Shown here: positions 38,883 to 48,386 of the stretch, piece by piece
Layout: each line of letters begins with the position of its first letter
How positions within the stretch are numbered: the first letter of the stretch is position 1
Assembly: GCA_902546765.1 (NCBI GenBank)
Contig: CACCLG010000001.1
Location: forward strand, 116,172 to 180,171
From: an uncultured Pelagibacteraceae bacterium
GTDB taxonomy: Bacteria; Pseudomonadota; Alphaproteobacteria; Pelagibacterales; Pelagibacteraceae
Direction: 5' to 3'
Length of the DNA: 64,000 nt
The notes under the pieces: generated by a model
Databases searched by the model: none
Told to the model about the DNA's origin: nothing
The model's input: the letters and a program-made list of their open reading frames with translations, nothing else
Position numbers and translations under genes: made by a program

Positions 38883-39980
38883 ATGAATGCATGTTTAATA
38901 GGCTTTAATCTTACAAATTTTTTATTAGCAATATTGCTCAGTAAAAAAGGTTTTAAAGTAGATATAATTTTTGAAGAAAAAAACACATATAAACTTACAA
39001 ATAGAACAATAGGTGTATCAAAAAAAAATGTTGAATTTATCAAATCTTTTTTACAAATTCCCAGTCAATATCTTTGGCCAATTAAGGAAATTGAAATTTT
39101 TAATTTAAATAATAACCCATCCAAAAAAATTAAATTTAAGGATAATAAAAATGAGAATTTCTTTATTATAAAGCAAGATTATTTTAGCAATCTATCTGAA
39201 AGAAAATGTAGAAAGCTAAAAAATGTTTATTTTAAAAAATATAAAGAAAATGAAATTTTAAAGCTAGAAAAAAAAAATAATTATAATTTAATTATCAATT
39301 CTCAGTCAAATAATATTCTTATGAAAAAGTTTTTTTCAAATAGTATTAAAAAGGATTATGAGAGTTCAGCTTTCACTTCAATAATAAATCATAAAAAATT
39401 TGATAATTATAAAGCTACTCAAGTTTTTACAAAATATGGACCACTAGCTTTCCTGCCATTATCAAGAGACAAAACATCAATAGTTTATTCTGTCCAAAAA
39501 AAATTTAGACTTAATTTAGATCAGATAAAAAATGAAATACTAAAGTATTCAAAAAAATATGATTTAAAAAAATTGAATGACCTAGAAAAATTTGATCTTA
39601 AATACAACTTCCCTAGAAAATTTTTTCATAAAAATATTGTCTGTTTTGGTGATGTTTTACATAAAATTCATCCTTTAGCTGGTCAAGGATTTAATATGAC
39701 ACTAAGAGATTTAAAACTACTTTTGAATATAATTGAAAATAGAATAAATTATGGCTTAGAAATTGATAGATCTGTGCTAACAGAGTTCAAAGATAAAAGT
39801 AAACATTTTAATTATATTTTTGGTATTGGAATCAATCTTATCAACGAATTTTTTAATTTAGATAGTAGATTGAATGGTAAAATATCAGAAAATATTTTTA
39901 GTTTCTTAGATACAAATGAATTATTTAAAAAAAAATCAATATTATTTGCTGATGAAGGTATAAACTTTGCTACTGAATAG
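38883..39980 (+). CDS. UbiH/COQ6-family FAD monooxygenase, divergent N-terminus
   Basis: At 365 residues, the C-terminal FAD signature is clear: CFGDVLHKIHPLAGQGFNMTLRDLKLLL, typical of ubiquinone-ring hydroxylases (UbiH/UbiF/COQ6). The first dinucleotide motif is degenerate: IGFNLTNFLLAILLSKKG lies where GxGxxG is expected, so only one Gly of the motif remains. The middle is Lys/Asn-rich and poorly conserved. It may still hydroxylate a polyprenyl-phenol in the membrane, but FAD binding should be checked. It is divergent from ftsK and overlaps the convergent LON-domain gene by 11 bases. Confidence 0.72.
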   Translation: MNACLIGFNLTNFLLAILLSKKGFKVDIIFEEKNTYKLTNRTIGVSKKNVEFIKSFLQIPSQYLWPIKEIEIFNLNNNPSKKIKFKDNKNENFFIIKQDYFSNLSERKCRKLKNVYFKKYKENEILKLEKKNNYNLIINSQSNNILMKKFFSNSIKKDYESSAFTSIINHKKFDNYKATQVFTKYGPLAFLPLSRDKTSIVYSVQKKFRLNLDQIKNEILKYSKKYDLKKLNDLEKFDLKYNFPRKFFHKNIVCFGDVLHKIHPLAGQGFNMTLRDLKLLLNIIENRINYGLEIDRSVLTEFKDKSKHFNYIFGIGINLINEFFNLDSRLNGKISENIFSFLDTNELFKKKSILFADEGINFATE

Positions 39981-40614
39981 TTTTGTTTGTAAAACTAAAA
40001 TTAGTGTAAGTAACTAATATTTCCTCTAACATCTTTTTTCTATCAATTAAGTTCTTTGTCTCTAATAAAATCTGTTTTTCCTCCAATGTAAATGGTGAAG
40101 CCATAGATAAAGTATTTATTGTTTGCTCTACACTTTGTTTCTCAAGATCTTTCCAATTAATTTGATAACCTTGTTGCTCAAATAATTTCTTAAGGTCACC
40201 AAATATTTGCTTTAAATCAGAAAAATTTACTTGCTCCTTTTTTTGAGTTAAGTCATTAGAGAATTTTTCAAAATTTACCTCACATTCTCTATAAAGTTTA
40301 TCTGAATTAATTTCACTAACTGTTTCGTATCTACATATTCCATTTAAAACTATTAGATATCTACCATCTTCTGTTTCATTAAAACTTGTAATCTTTCCAA
40401 CACAACCGATTTTATGAAGATCAGGTTTTTTTAAATTTCCAGTTTTCTTAGGCTGTATCATCCCAATGTATCTGTTGCTTTTCATACTATCGTCTATCAT
40501 TTGTATATATCTTGGTTCAAAAATATTTAATGGAACTGTCGTTTTAGGAAAAATTATAAAATTAGACAGTGGAAAAACGGGTATTTTTTTTGGTAAATCC
40601 TTATTTAACATCAT
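39970..40614 (-). CDS. LON substrate-binding-domain protein (no protease domain)
   Basis: At 214 residues it matches the N-terminal domain of Lon: IPVFPLSNFIIFPKTTVPLNIFEPRYIQMIDDSM, IGMIQPK, IGCVGKITSFNETEDGRYLIVLNGICRYE. There is no AAA+ or protease part. Stand-alone LON-domain proteins are common in Alphaproteobacteria; their role is unknown. A second in-frame ATG lies 3 bases downstream of the first. Confidence 0.9.
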   Translation of the reverse strand: MMLNKDLPKKIPVFPLSNFIIFPKTTVPLNIFEPRYIQMIDDSMKSNRYIGMIQPKKTGNLKKPDLHKIGCVGKITSFNETEDGRYLIVLNGICRYETVSEINSDKLYRECEVNFEKFSNDLTQKKEQVNFSDLKQIFGDLKKLFEQQGYQINWKDLEKQSVEQTINTLSMASPFTLEEKQILLETKNLIDRKKMLEEILVTYTNFSFTNKTIQ

Positions 40615-40662
40615 AACTTTTTAATTTAAAGTGAGTATATAGTATTACATCTTTACATTTCA

Positions 40663-42315
40663 ATGAGAGAAAATAATTTAAATTTTGATAGATCAAAAAT
40701 TTTCAAACTTTTTCAAGATAAAAAGTATGCTAAAATATCAAAAATCTCTAAATTGATACTAAAAACTTTTAGCAAAGACAAAGAGATTTATAAAATAATT
40801 ATATTAAGTGAATTAAATGAAAAAAACTTTAACAAAGCTAAAATTGTATCCGAGAAACTACTTGATTTGATTAATGATGCTGAAACAAATTATATACATG
40901 GCAATGTTTTAAAGTTGCAAAAAAAGTTCAAGGAGTCAATAATCTTTTATCAAAAGGCAATTGAATTAAAAAAAAATTATTTTGAAGCTTATAACAATCT
41001 TGCTACATCACAAAAAAATGTTGGTTTAAAACATGAAGCATTTGAGAATTACAAACATGCTATCAATTTAAAGGCAAACAATTTAGAGGCTAATTATAAT
41101 TTAGCTAATCTTTTATATGATGAAAAAAGGTTTGAAGAAGCTCGTGAAATCTATGAGAGAGTAATTAAAATTGATAGTAATTTTGCACAATCATATTTAT
41201 TTATAGGTCTTATTAATTCTGTTCAAGGAAATTTTGAAGAGGCAAAGAATTATTTTTTAAAAGCTATAGATAAAGATAAATTTTTAACTGAGGCATATGT
41301 TTATTACGTAAAAACAAGAAAAATTGATAAAAACGATAATATAATTAAAGTTTTAGAGGAGCTTATAAATAATAATGATCTTCATCCTAAACACGAGCAA
41401 GACATCTCATATGCACTTAGTAAAATTTATTTCGATATAGAAAATATTGACCTTGGATTTAAATTCTTAACAAAAGCAAAAAAATTGTACTTAAAAAAAA
41501 TAAACTTTTCAATTGAAGAAGAAAAAACTTCATTCCAAAAAGTAAAAAATTACTTCTCAACAAAAAAATTTAAAGTTATAGATTTTAAGGATACTTATAA
41601 AGTTTACCCAATATTTATAATAGGTATGCCTAGGTCAGGCACTAGTCTATTAGAGCAAATAATTTCTTCACACTCTGAGGTTTTTGGTGCTGGAGAATTA
41701 AGGATTATGCCCAGAATTTTCTATGATTCCAATTGGAATGAAAAAACCAGTCCAGATGAGCTCTTCAGATTTGTTAGAAGAGAATATCTGTCAAATTTAG
41801 AAAAAATAATTACATCAAAAAAATTTATTGTAGATAAAATGCCTTTTAATTTTTTTACTGTGGGATTTATTTTAAACTCAATTCCAGAGGCAAAGATCAT
41901 TCATATGTCAAGGAACCCAATGGCTGTTTGTTGGTCAAATTACAATTCTAATTTTTTTGATAACATTGGCATGGATTATGCTCATAAATTGGAAAGCATA
42001 GCAGAATATTATATAATTTATAACGAAATGATGAATTTTTGGAGAGATAAATACCCCTCGAAACTTATAGAAATTGATTATGATAAATTTGTTTTAGATT
42101 ATGAGACTAATTCAAAATCAGTCATAGCAGAAATTGGCCTTAATTGGGAAAATAAAATTTTAAAATTTTATGAAAATAATCGAGCGGTTGAAACAAATTC
42201 TTTATTACAAGTTAGAAGTAAAGTGTATCAAGATAGTTCACAAAAATGGAAAAAATATGAGAAGCATTTAAAACCTATGATGGATATACTTAAAGATAAT
42301 AATATTGAATTCTAA
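40663..42315 (+). CDS. TPR-repeat sulfotransferase
   Basis: At 550 residues it has TPR repeats to about residue 230 (NYIHGNVLKLQKKFKES, AYNNLATSQKNVG, EANYNLANLLYDEKRFEEA, SYLFIGLINSVQGNFEEA), then a sulfotransferase domain with the PAPS loop IIGMPRSGTSLLEQIISSH near residue 320 and a 3'-phosphate motif IIHMSRNPMAVCWSNY. It is organised like 420-2132 but the two differ in sequence. It starts a run of three sulfotransferase genes (gaps 2 and 175 bases, the latter with tRNA-Gly). The sulfated acceptor is unknown. Confidence 0.87.
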   Translation: MRENNLNFDRSKIFKLFQDKKYAKISKISKLILKTFSKDKEIYKIIILSELNEKNFNKAKIVSEKLLDLINDAETNYIHGNVLKLQKKFKESIIFYQKAIELKKNYFEAYNNLATSQKNVGLKHEAFENYKHAINLKANNLEANYNLANLLYDEKRFEEAREIYERVIKIDSNFAQSYLFIGLINSVQGNFEEAKNYFLKAIDKDKFLTEAYVYYVKTRKIDKNDNIIKVLEELINNNDLHPKHEQDISYALSKIYFDIENIDLGFKFLTKAKKLYLKKINFSIEEEKTSFQKVKNYFSTKKFKVIDFKDTYKVYPIFIIGMPRSGTSLLEQIISSHSEVFGAGELRIMPRIFYDSNWNEKTSPDELFRFVRREYLSNLEKIITSKKFIVDKMPFNFFTVGFILNSIPEAKIIHMSRNPMAVCWSNYNSNFFDNIGMDYAHKLESIAEYYIIYNEMMNFWRDKYPSKLIEIDYDKFVLDYETNSKSVIAEIGLNWENKILKFYENNRAVETNSLLQVRSKVYQDSSQKWKKYEKHLKPMMDILKDNNIEF

Positions 42316-42317
42316 AA

Positions 42318-43169
42318 ATGATTCTTTGGATAGCCTCTTACCCCAAAAGTGGAAATACCTGGGTAAGATCACTAATTTGTGCATATTATCATACAAATAA
42401 TGGTATATTTATAGATGATACATTGTTAAAAAATATTGGACAGTTTCCTGAAAAAAAACATTTTGAAAAATTTGATTACAACATTTCAGTTCCTGGCGAT
42501 ACAGCTAAATTTTGGATAAAAGCTCAAGAGTTTATTAATCTAGACGGAAAATTCAGATTTTTTAAAACGCATAACTTTTTAGGAAAAATTAATAACACAC
42601 AATTTACGAATGAAGAAAATACTTTAGGTGCAATATATATTTTAAGAGATCCAAGAAATGTAATTACTTCTGTTAAAAATCATTTTGAAATGACTTATGA
42701 GGAATCTTTAGACTTCATGCTTAATGAAAGGAAATTCACTTATGATTATTTCAAAAAAAATGATTATGGTGATTTTCAGTTTTTAAGCTCATGGGAAAAG
42801 AATTATCAAACCTGGATAAATAATAAAATGTTTCCAACATTAGTTATTAAATATGAAGATTTAATTAATAATACTTATTACGAGTTCGAAAAAATTATAA
42901 ATTTTATAGATAATCTAATTAAGAAAAAAAATGAATTTAATAAAAAAAAAGCGCTTAATGCTCTATCAAGCACTAATTTTTCAAACTTAAAGAATATTGA
43001 GAATACAAAAGGTTTTTCAGAATCCTTACACTCAAAAAAAAACAATAAAAAAATACCTTTTTTTCATTTAGGACCTGAAAATAATTGGGAAAATAAGTTG
43101 GAAAAAGATTTTAAAGTTACAGTAAATGAAGTATTTAAAAAGAACTTGAGAGAATTACATTATTTATAA
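42318..43169 (+). CDS. Sulfotransferase-domain protein
   Basis: This 283-residue single-domain enzyme has an N-terminal PAPS loop WIASYPKSGNTWVRSLI at residues 4-20, a catalytic-type FFKTHNF His, and the 3'-phosphate motif YILRDPRNVITSVKNHF. The C-terminus holds GFSESLHSKKN and HLGPENNW. It is a clear paralogue of 43345-44187 on the other side of tRNA-Gly. It starts 2 bases after the TPR-sulfotransferase. Substrate is unknown. Confidence 0.88.
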   Translation: MILWIASYPKSGNTWVRSLICAYYHTNNGIFIDDTLLKNIGQFPEKKHFEKFDYNISVPGDTAKFWIKAQEFINLDGKFRFFKTHNFLGKINNTQFTNEENTLGAIYILRDPRNVITSVKNHFEMTYEESLDFMLNERKFTYDYFKKNDYGDFQFLSSWEKNYQTWINNKMFPTLVIKYEDLINNTYYEFEKIINFIDNLIKKKNEFNKKKALNALSSTNFSNLKNIENTKGFSESLHSKKNNKKIPFFHLGPENNWENKLEKDFKVTVNEVFKKNLRELHYL

Positions 43170-43237
43170 TTTTTTTTAGCAAATTTTGCCTCTTGCTTAA
43201 AAGAGAAAAAACTACTACTTTTAAATTAATGTATTAA

Positions 43238-43312
43238 GCGGGCATAGCTCAGTGGTAGAGCGTCTCGTTGCCAACGAGAAGGTCGTGGGTTCGAGTCCCA
43301 TTGCCCGCTCCA
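43238..43312 (+). tRNA. tRNA-Gly (anticodon GCC)
   Basis: A complete cloverleaf is seen: acceptor GCGGGCA paired with TGCCCGC, D-arm GCTCAGTGGTAGAGC, anticodon stem TCTCG/CGAGA around loop TTGCCAA (anticodon GCC), TpsiC stem-loop GTGGG-TTCGAGT-CCCAT, discriminator T, and an encoded CCA (43310-43312). It lies between two paralogous sulfotransferase genes on the same strand. No copy of its 3' end was noticed elsewhere, so no attachment-site duplication is claimed. Confidence 0.98.
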
Positions 43313-43344
43313 TAAAATTAAAAAATTGAAAATAATATCTACAA

Positions 43345-44187
43345 ATGATTATTTGGATTGCTTCCTATCCCAAAAGTGGAAATACCTATTTACGATCATT
43401 CTTAAGCTCATATTACTTTAGTAAAAATGGAAAATTTGACTTTAGTTTGCTTGAAAATATTAAAAATTTTCCAGGGATACATTATTCAAAAAATAGATCA
43501 GATAGCAATCTTGAAGCTAGCAGAAATTGGATTGTCAATCAAAATTATTTTTTTGAGAAAGAAAAACTAAACTTTTTAAAAACACATAACTCGATGAAAC
43601 TTTTTGAAGGAAACAAATTTACAACTAAGGATCAAACTATTGGTGCAGTATATATATATAGAGATCCAAGAAATATTATAACATCATTAAAAAATCATTA
43701 TTCAATGAATTACCAAAATGCCTTCGATTTTATGACAGACGATAAAAGCTTCATAATTCAAGACTCATATGACAATGACAAAAGTAATTTTACCTACCTG
43801 GGTTCTTGGGAAAGTCATTATAAATCTTGGTTTTCTATTAAAGATTTTAGGATAATGTTGATTAAATATGAAGATCTTCAAGATAGAAAGTTTGAAATTT
43901 TTCTTGACCTTGTGAAATTTGTAAATTTTTTGGCAGATAAAAATGAAAAAGTTAATGAAAAAAAATTAGAAAAATCTATAAAGTCAACTAATTTTTCTGT
44001 TTTAAAAAACAGTGAGAGGAATCATGGTTTTGTTGAATCTGTAAAGTCTAAAATAAGCGGTCAAAAAGTAAATTTTTTTAATTTGGGTTTTAACAATAGG
44101 TGGAAAAAAAACTTACCTCAAGATTTTCAAATAAGTATGAGTGATCATTTTAAAGAAGACTTGAAATTTCTTAAATACTGGGGATAA
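43345..44187 (+). CDS. Sulfotransferase-domain protein (paralogue)
   Basis: The protein has 280 residues: PAPS loop WIASYPKSGNTYLRSFL at residues 4-20, FLKTHNS, YIYRDPRNIITSLKNHYSMNY, LGSWESHYKSW and LIKYEDL. It aligns with 42318-43169 along the whole length; the two share a 19-base identical run, CCCAAAAGTGGAAATACCT, in the PAPS-loop codons. This suggests an old tandem duplication around, or split by, the tRNA gene. Substrate is unknown. Confidence 0.88.
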   Translation: MIIWIASYPKSGNTYLRSFLSSYYFSKNGKFDFSLLENIKNFPGIHYSKNRSDSNLEASRNWIVNQNYFFEKEKLNFLKTHNSMKLFEGNKFTTKDQTIGAVYIYRDPRNIITSLKNHYSMNYQNAFDFMTDDKSFIIQDSYDNDKSNFTYLGSWESHYKSWFSIKDFRIMLIKYEDLQDRKFEIFLDLVKFVNFLADKNEKVNEKKLEKSIKSTNFSVLKNSERNHGFVESVKSKISGQKVNFFNLGFNNRWKKNLPQDFQISMSDHFKEDLKFLKYWG

Positions 44188-44194
44188 ATAACGT

Positions 44195-44539
44195 ATGTCA
44201 GATTTAGCCGAAAAAAAATGTGTACCTTGTGAAGGAAATATTCCTCCGTTTAAATTAGAGGAAATACACAACTATTTAAAAAAAGTTGATGGCTGGTCAG
44301 TTAAAGAAGATGGCTTGGATGGGTATCACTTAACAAAAGACTTTAAATTTGAAAATTTTTTAAAAAGTCAGGACTTTGTCAATAAAGTTGGAGAAATAGC
44401 GGAAGAAGAGGGACATCACCCAGATATATGGTTTGGATGGGGTTACGCTAAAATAAAAATATATACCCATGCCATAAAAGGTTTAGCTGAAAGTGATTTT
44501 ATATTGGCTGCTAAAATTGACAAAATTTCTAATGCTTAA
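44195..44539 (+). CDS. phhB: 4a-hydroxytetrahydrobiopterin (pterin-4a-carbinolamine) dehydratase
   Basis: At 114 residues it has the PCD core: LKKVDGWSVKEDGLDGYHLTKDFKF, VGEIAEEEGHHPDIWFGWGYAKIKIYTHAIKGLAESDFILAAKIDK with the HHPD motif. The enzyme recycles pterin cofactor of aromatic amino-acid hydroxylases; related proteins act in folate metabolism. No phenylalanine hydroxylase lies nearby. It overlaps the convergent purH by 11 bases. Confidence 0.93.
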   Translation: MSDLAEKKCVPCEGNIPPFKLEEIHNYLKKVDGWSVKEDGLDGYHLTKDFKFENFLKSQDFVNKVGEIAEEEGHHPDIWFGWGYAKIKIYTHAIKGLAESDFILAAKIDKISNA

Positions 44540-46070
44540 AGTGACGTGTTTTTGAAAATACAAGTACAGTCTCTGTTTCATTAGCATATTTGATAATTTC
44601 TTTATCCCTAATTGAGCCAGAAGGTTGAATAACTGCACTTACACCTGCTTGAACTAAAGTTTCAATTCCATCTACAAAAGGAAAAAAGGCATCAGAAGCA
44701 GCAACTACTTGATCACTCTCTTTAATTTTTTGAAAGTTATTCATTTTATCAATTGCAATTTTACAACTATCCAGGCGGCTTGGTTGACCTGATCCTATTC
44801 CAATTGTTCTATTATTAGAAGTAAGTACAATTGCATTAGATTTTACATGTCTGCAAACATTTAGGGCAAACATTAGCTCTCTAAATATTTTAGACGAGGG
44901 TTTTTTTTTAGAAACAACTTGAAAATTTTTACTCTCAAACTTCTTATTATCAGGTGATTGTATGAGTAGAGAGTTAAAATTTGATACAATACTATTTATG
45001 CTTTCTAATTTAATTTTTGAAGAATCTATTATTCTTAAATTTTTCCTTTTTTTTAAAATTCTAACAGCATCTTTCTCATAACTATTTCCAATTACTACTT
45101 CAAAAAAAGTTTTAGATAATTCAACTGCTAGTTTGGTATTAATTTTAAAATTACAAGAAACAATTCCACCAAAAGCACTTATAGGATCTGAAATTAGCGC
45201 TTCCTTAAAACTACTAACTTTGTTTTTGTTAATTGATACACCACAAGGATTTGCGTGTTTAACAATTACTGTACCAACCCCAGCCGGTAATGATTTTGAT
45301 GCGTTTAGTGCTGCATATATATCGTTATAGTTATTATAACTGAGTCTTTTTCCATGCAACTGATCTAAATTTGTTGATAAAGAATAGCTATATATTGAAG
45401 CAATTTGATGCGGGTTTTCTCCATATCTAAGTTTTTCAACTAGATTTGTTGATATTACTTTTTTAACTGGAAAACTTGTCTTATTTTTTTCTAAAAAGTA
45501 ATTGGAAATCATTGCATCGTAAGATGCAGTTTCAGTAAAAGCTTCCTCAGACATTTGTTGTCTAAAAGATAATGAAGTTGATCCTTTATTTTCATTTAAT
45601 TCCGATATTAATTTTTCGTATTGACCCAATTTTGTGATAATTGTGACATCTTTATAATTTTTTGCTGCCGCTCTAACCATTGTTGGTCCACCAATATCTA
45701 TATTTTCTATAATTTTATTGTGATTTGTATTTTCATTAACCGCTTTCTCGAATGGGTAAAAATTTACTATTACTAAATCTATATTTTCAAAATTATAAAA
45801 TTTCATAGCAAGTTTGTGAGATTTTTTATTTCTCTCATTTAAAATTCCAGCATGAATTTTTGGGTGCAAGGTTTTCACTCTTCCATCAAGCATTTCTGGA
45901 AATTTTGTAAAATTTGAAACCTCATTACATTTAAAACCATGTTTTTTTATTTCTTTAAATGTTCCACCAGTGCTTATAATTTTTATCCCAAATTTTTTAA
46001 GAACTGTTAAGATTTTTCTTAAGTTATGTTTATCTGAAACTGAAATTAGAGCTTGTGAAATTTTTTTCAT
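44529..46070 (-). CDS. purH: Bifunctional AICAR formyltransferase / IMP cyclohydrolase
   Basis: At 513 residues it has an N-terminal MGS-like cyclohydrolase domain (ALISVSDKHNLRKI, IISTGGTFKEIK, FPEMLDGRVKTLHPKIHAGIL) and a C-terminal formyltransferase (LRYGENPHQIAS, VKHANPCGVSI, ISAFGGIVSCN, VAASDAFFPFVDGIE, AVIQPSGSIRDKE). It catalyses the last two steps of IMP synthesis. It follows the heparinase-like gene with a 4-base overlap, in the alphaproteobacterial order rpe-heparinase-purH. Confidence 0.98.
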   Translation of the reverse strand: MKKISQALISVSDKHNLRKILTVLKKFGIKIISTGGTFKEIKKHGFKCNEVSNFTKFPEMLDGRVKTLHPKIHAGILNERNKKSHKLAMKFYNFENIDLVIVNFYPFEKAVNENTNHNKIIENIDIGGPTMVRAAAKNYKDVTIITKLGQYEKLISELNENKGSTSLSFRQQMSEEAFTETASYDAMISNYFLEKNKTSFPVKKVISTNLVEKLRYGENPHQIASIYSYSLSTNLDQLHGKRLSYNNYNDIYAALNASKSLPAGVGTVIVKHANPCGVSINKNKVSSFKEALISDPISAFGGIVSCNFKINTKLAVELSKTFFEVVIGNSYEKDAVRILKKRKNLRIIDSSKIKLESINSIVSNFNSLLIQSPDNKKFESKNFQVVSKKKPSSKIFRELMFALNVCRHVKSNAIVLTSNNRTIGIGSGQPSRLDSCKIAIDKMNNFQKIKESDQVVAASDAFFPFVDGIETLVQAGVSAVIQPSGSIRDKEIIKYANETETVLVFSKTRHFKH

Positions 46071-47698
46071 TCAATTTTAGTTATTTCCCATTTTATCACT
46101 TGATCATCTTTTTCAGTCAAACCATAAATAAAAATATTTTGATTTTCTAAATAATCATTTTTATTACCAAAATATAATCCAGTTTCAACATCAATAGACC
46201 CATTTACTGAATAAAATCTCCAAGCAGAATTTTCAAGTTCAATTAGTATTGTATTTTTATCCTGAGTCTTTGTTACTTTCGTTGTTGGCATTAAATGAAA
46301 TCTAATATCAAAATTTGTAGGTATAAAATTTTTATTTTTAATAAGTTTATCTGTACCTACAAATTTATTTTTTTCCGGAAAAAATTCTAATGATCTTTCA
46401 TGAATAGTTCCATAATTTTTTAAATATCCATCATGAGAACATTTAATTAGCCAATAATTCTTTTCGCATACGATATTTTTATTAAAGGTATTGAAATTTA
46501 ATTTATTTAATATTTTATTTCTAAAATTTTTCTTAAAAGAAACAATAGAGTTGTTATTTAATATCAAAGTAGAGTGTGCTGCTGTTGATCTTGAAATTAA
46601 ATTCAATTTGTTTTTTAAATTTTGATAATACCCTGAATTACAAATTATTTTTCTTCCTTTATATATTGCTTCAAATGAAAGAGGCCCACTTTGGTAATTT
46701 TCAGAAAATTTATTTTCTGGAGCAGTACCAATGTCCACTCCTAAAATTACGTTTTTATTTTTTAAAATGCCGTATCCACCTAATTCTCTTTTTTCACTTT
46801 TAAAAGAGTATTTTTGATAATCTAGATAAACGTCAAAATCTTCTAAATTGCTGTTATGATTGCCATTAAATAATAAACTTTGTTTTACTGAACCCCAAAC
46901 AAAGTTATACCCTTTGCCCAAGTGAAAAATTATTTCATCGAGATATCTAGGGATTTCATTGGATGATTCTTTCAAAAACTCTCTTAAAAGAATAAAATAC
47001 TTTAAGTAGAATACCAGTTGTCTAATATTTCTCGATTTTGGAAAATATTCTGTGTCGAAGCAGTAAGTAATTATTTTTTTTAATAGCTCTAGTCCAAAAT
47101 CTAAATATTTTTCATCATTATAAGATATACCTGCTAAAATAATTGCAGAACATCCAATTAATTTATCATGGTAATTGTCTGATCTTTTTATTTCATTAAT
47201 TAAATGATTTATCTGTTTAAAAATTATCTTAGTAAATTTTTCTTTATATATTTTATCTCCTTCATCGTATGTTAATTGTGAATTCGTGATCCATGAAATA
47301 ATTCTTCTTGATAAAGTATCGATTTCCCACAAATTATCATTATATTTTTGATTACTCTCAATCCATTTATTTATTATTGATATACAAATTTTTTTAGAGG
47401 ACTTTAAATCAACTGAAAAAAGCCAAAAAAAATTATTTAATTTTTTATAGTCCTTATAAGAAAGTTTATTTACTTCCCAAATTTTGTCTGTTTCAAAATC
47501 TTCAATTTTATTTTTTGTTTTTTCATATTTTGCAATCGATCCCAAAATTTTTAAGGAAGGTTTATAAGTTAATGCTTTAAGATTTTTTGATGAGATTTTC
47601 TTGTCGTAAATAGCAGAATTTAAATAAATTTTTCTTATTTTTTTTAAAACTTGATAAAGTGATTGATTAATAATTAGAGTGAAATTATTCAATTTCAT
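46067..47698 (-). CDS. Heparinase II/III family protein
   Basis: At 543 residues the N-terminal half is an alpha/alpha toroid (WIESNQKYNDNLWEIDTLSRRIISWITNSQLTYDEGDK), and the C-terminal half is the beta domain of the heparinase II/III family (GGYGILKNKNVILGVDIGTAPENKFSENYQSGPLSFEA, ISRSTAAHSTLILNNNS, with the conserved AAHSTL). No signal peptide is visible. In Alphaproteobacteria this purH-linked family is widespread; its substrate is unknown and it may not degrade heparin. It lies one base downstream of rpe. Confidence 0.85.
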   Translation of the reverse strand: MKLNNFTLIINQSLYQVLKKIRKIYLNSAIYDKKISSKNLKALTYKPSLKILGSIAKYEKTKNKIEDFETDKIWEVNKLSYKDYKKLNNFFWLFSVDLKSSKKICISIINKWIESNQKYNDNLWEIDTLSRRIISWITNSQLTYDEGDKIYKEKFTKIIFKQINHLINEIKRSDNYHDKLIGCSAIILAGISYNDEKYLDFGLELLKKIITYCFDTEYFPKSRNIRQLVFYLKYFILLREFLKESSNEIPRYLDEIIFHLGKGYNFVWGSVKQSLLFNGNHNSNLEDFDVYLDYQKYSFKSEKRELGGYGILKNKNVILGVDIGTAPENKFSENYQSGPLSFEAIYKGRKIICNSGYYQNLKNKLNLISRSTAAHSTLILNNNSIVSFKKNFRNKILNKLNFNTFNKNIVCEKNYWLIKCSHDGYLKNYGTIHERSLEFFPEKNKFVGTDKLIKNKNFIPTNFDIRFHLMPTTKVTKTQDKNTILIELENSAWRFYSVNGSIDVETGLYFGNKNDYLENQNIFIYGLTEKDDQVIKWEITKIE

Positions 47699-47699
47699 T

Positions 47700-48359
47700 T
47701 TACACTAATCTTAGTGTCTCAATATTTTTTTTAATGTCCCCTCTATTTTCTTTAAAAATTGTAGTACCAGAGACTAATATGTTTGCTCCAGCATTTAGAA
47801 TATCTTTGGAGTTTGAAAAATTAACCCCACCATCAACCTCAATATCAAAATTATAATTATTTTTTTCTTTTATTTCATTGAGTGATTTTATTTTATCCAA
47901 TACCTCTGGTATAAATTTTTGACCTCCAAAACCAGGAAATACGCTCATTATTAATACCAAGTCAATGTTGTCTAAGTAGTCGAATATTGTTTTAATTTCT
48001 GTATCAGGATTTAATGAAACACCTACTTTTTTATCCAAACTTTTTATTAATGATATTGTTTCTTTCATACTCTCCGTTGCTTCTGGATGAAATGTAATAA
48101 TATCAGCCCCAGCATCTGAAAAGTCTTTTATATATTTATGCACTGGAGATATCATTAAGTGTACATCAAACTCCAATGAACAATGTTTTCTAAGTGCCTT
48201 AATGACTGGTGGACCAATTGTGAGATTAGGAACGAAATGTCCATCCATCACATCAACGTGGATCATGTCTGCCCCACCTTCCTCAAGACGTTTTATTTCA
48301 TTAGCCAATTGACTAAAATCTGCTGATAAAATGGATGGTGAAATTTGAATTTTTTTCAT
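47700..48359 (-). CDS. rpe: Ribulose-phosphate 3-epimerase
   Basis: I prefer ATG 48359 (219 residues); an upstream in-frame start at 48383 adds eight residues with no family match. Signatures are ISPSILSADFSQLANEI, MIHVDVMDGHFVPNLTIGPPV, VHLMISP, ITFHPEA, MSVFPGFGGQKF and IEVDGGVN. It interconverts ribulose-5-P and xylulose-5-P in the pentose phosphate pathway. Confidence 0.96.
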   Translation of the reverse strand: MKKIQISPSILSADFSQLANEIKRLEEGGADMIHVDVMDGHFVPNLTIGPPVIKALRKHCSLEFDVHLMISPVHKYIKDFSDAGADIITFHPEATESMKETISLIKSLDKKVGVSLNPDTEIKTIFDYLDNIDLVLIMSVFPGFGGQKFIPEVLDKIKSLNEIKEKNNYNFDIEVDGGVNFSNSKDILNAGANILVSGTTIFKENRGDIKKNIETLRLV

Positions 48360-48386
48360 TAGTGCTAGGTTTACTAGTACCAATTT

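Noticed and set aside
38852-39043. Minus-strand open frame over the start of the UbiH-like gene
   Set aside because: It overlaps a well-supported gene and the ftsK promoter area; hydrophobic composition comes from the reverse of A-rich coding sequence.
43238-43312. tRNA-Gly as an integration site for a mobile element
   Set aside because: No integrase gene and no repeat of the tRNA 3' end were seen; flanking sulfotransferases are explained better by tandem duplication.
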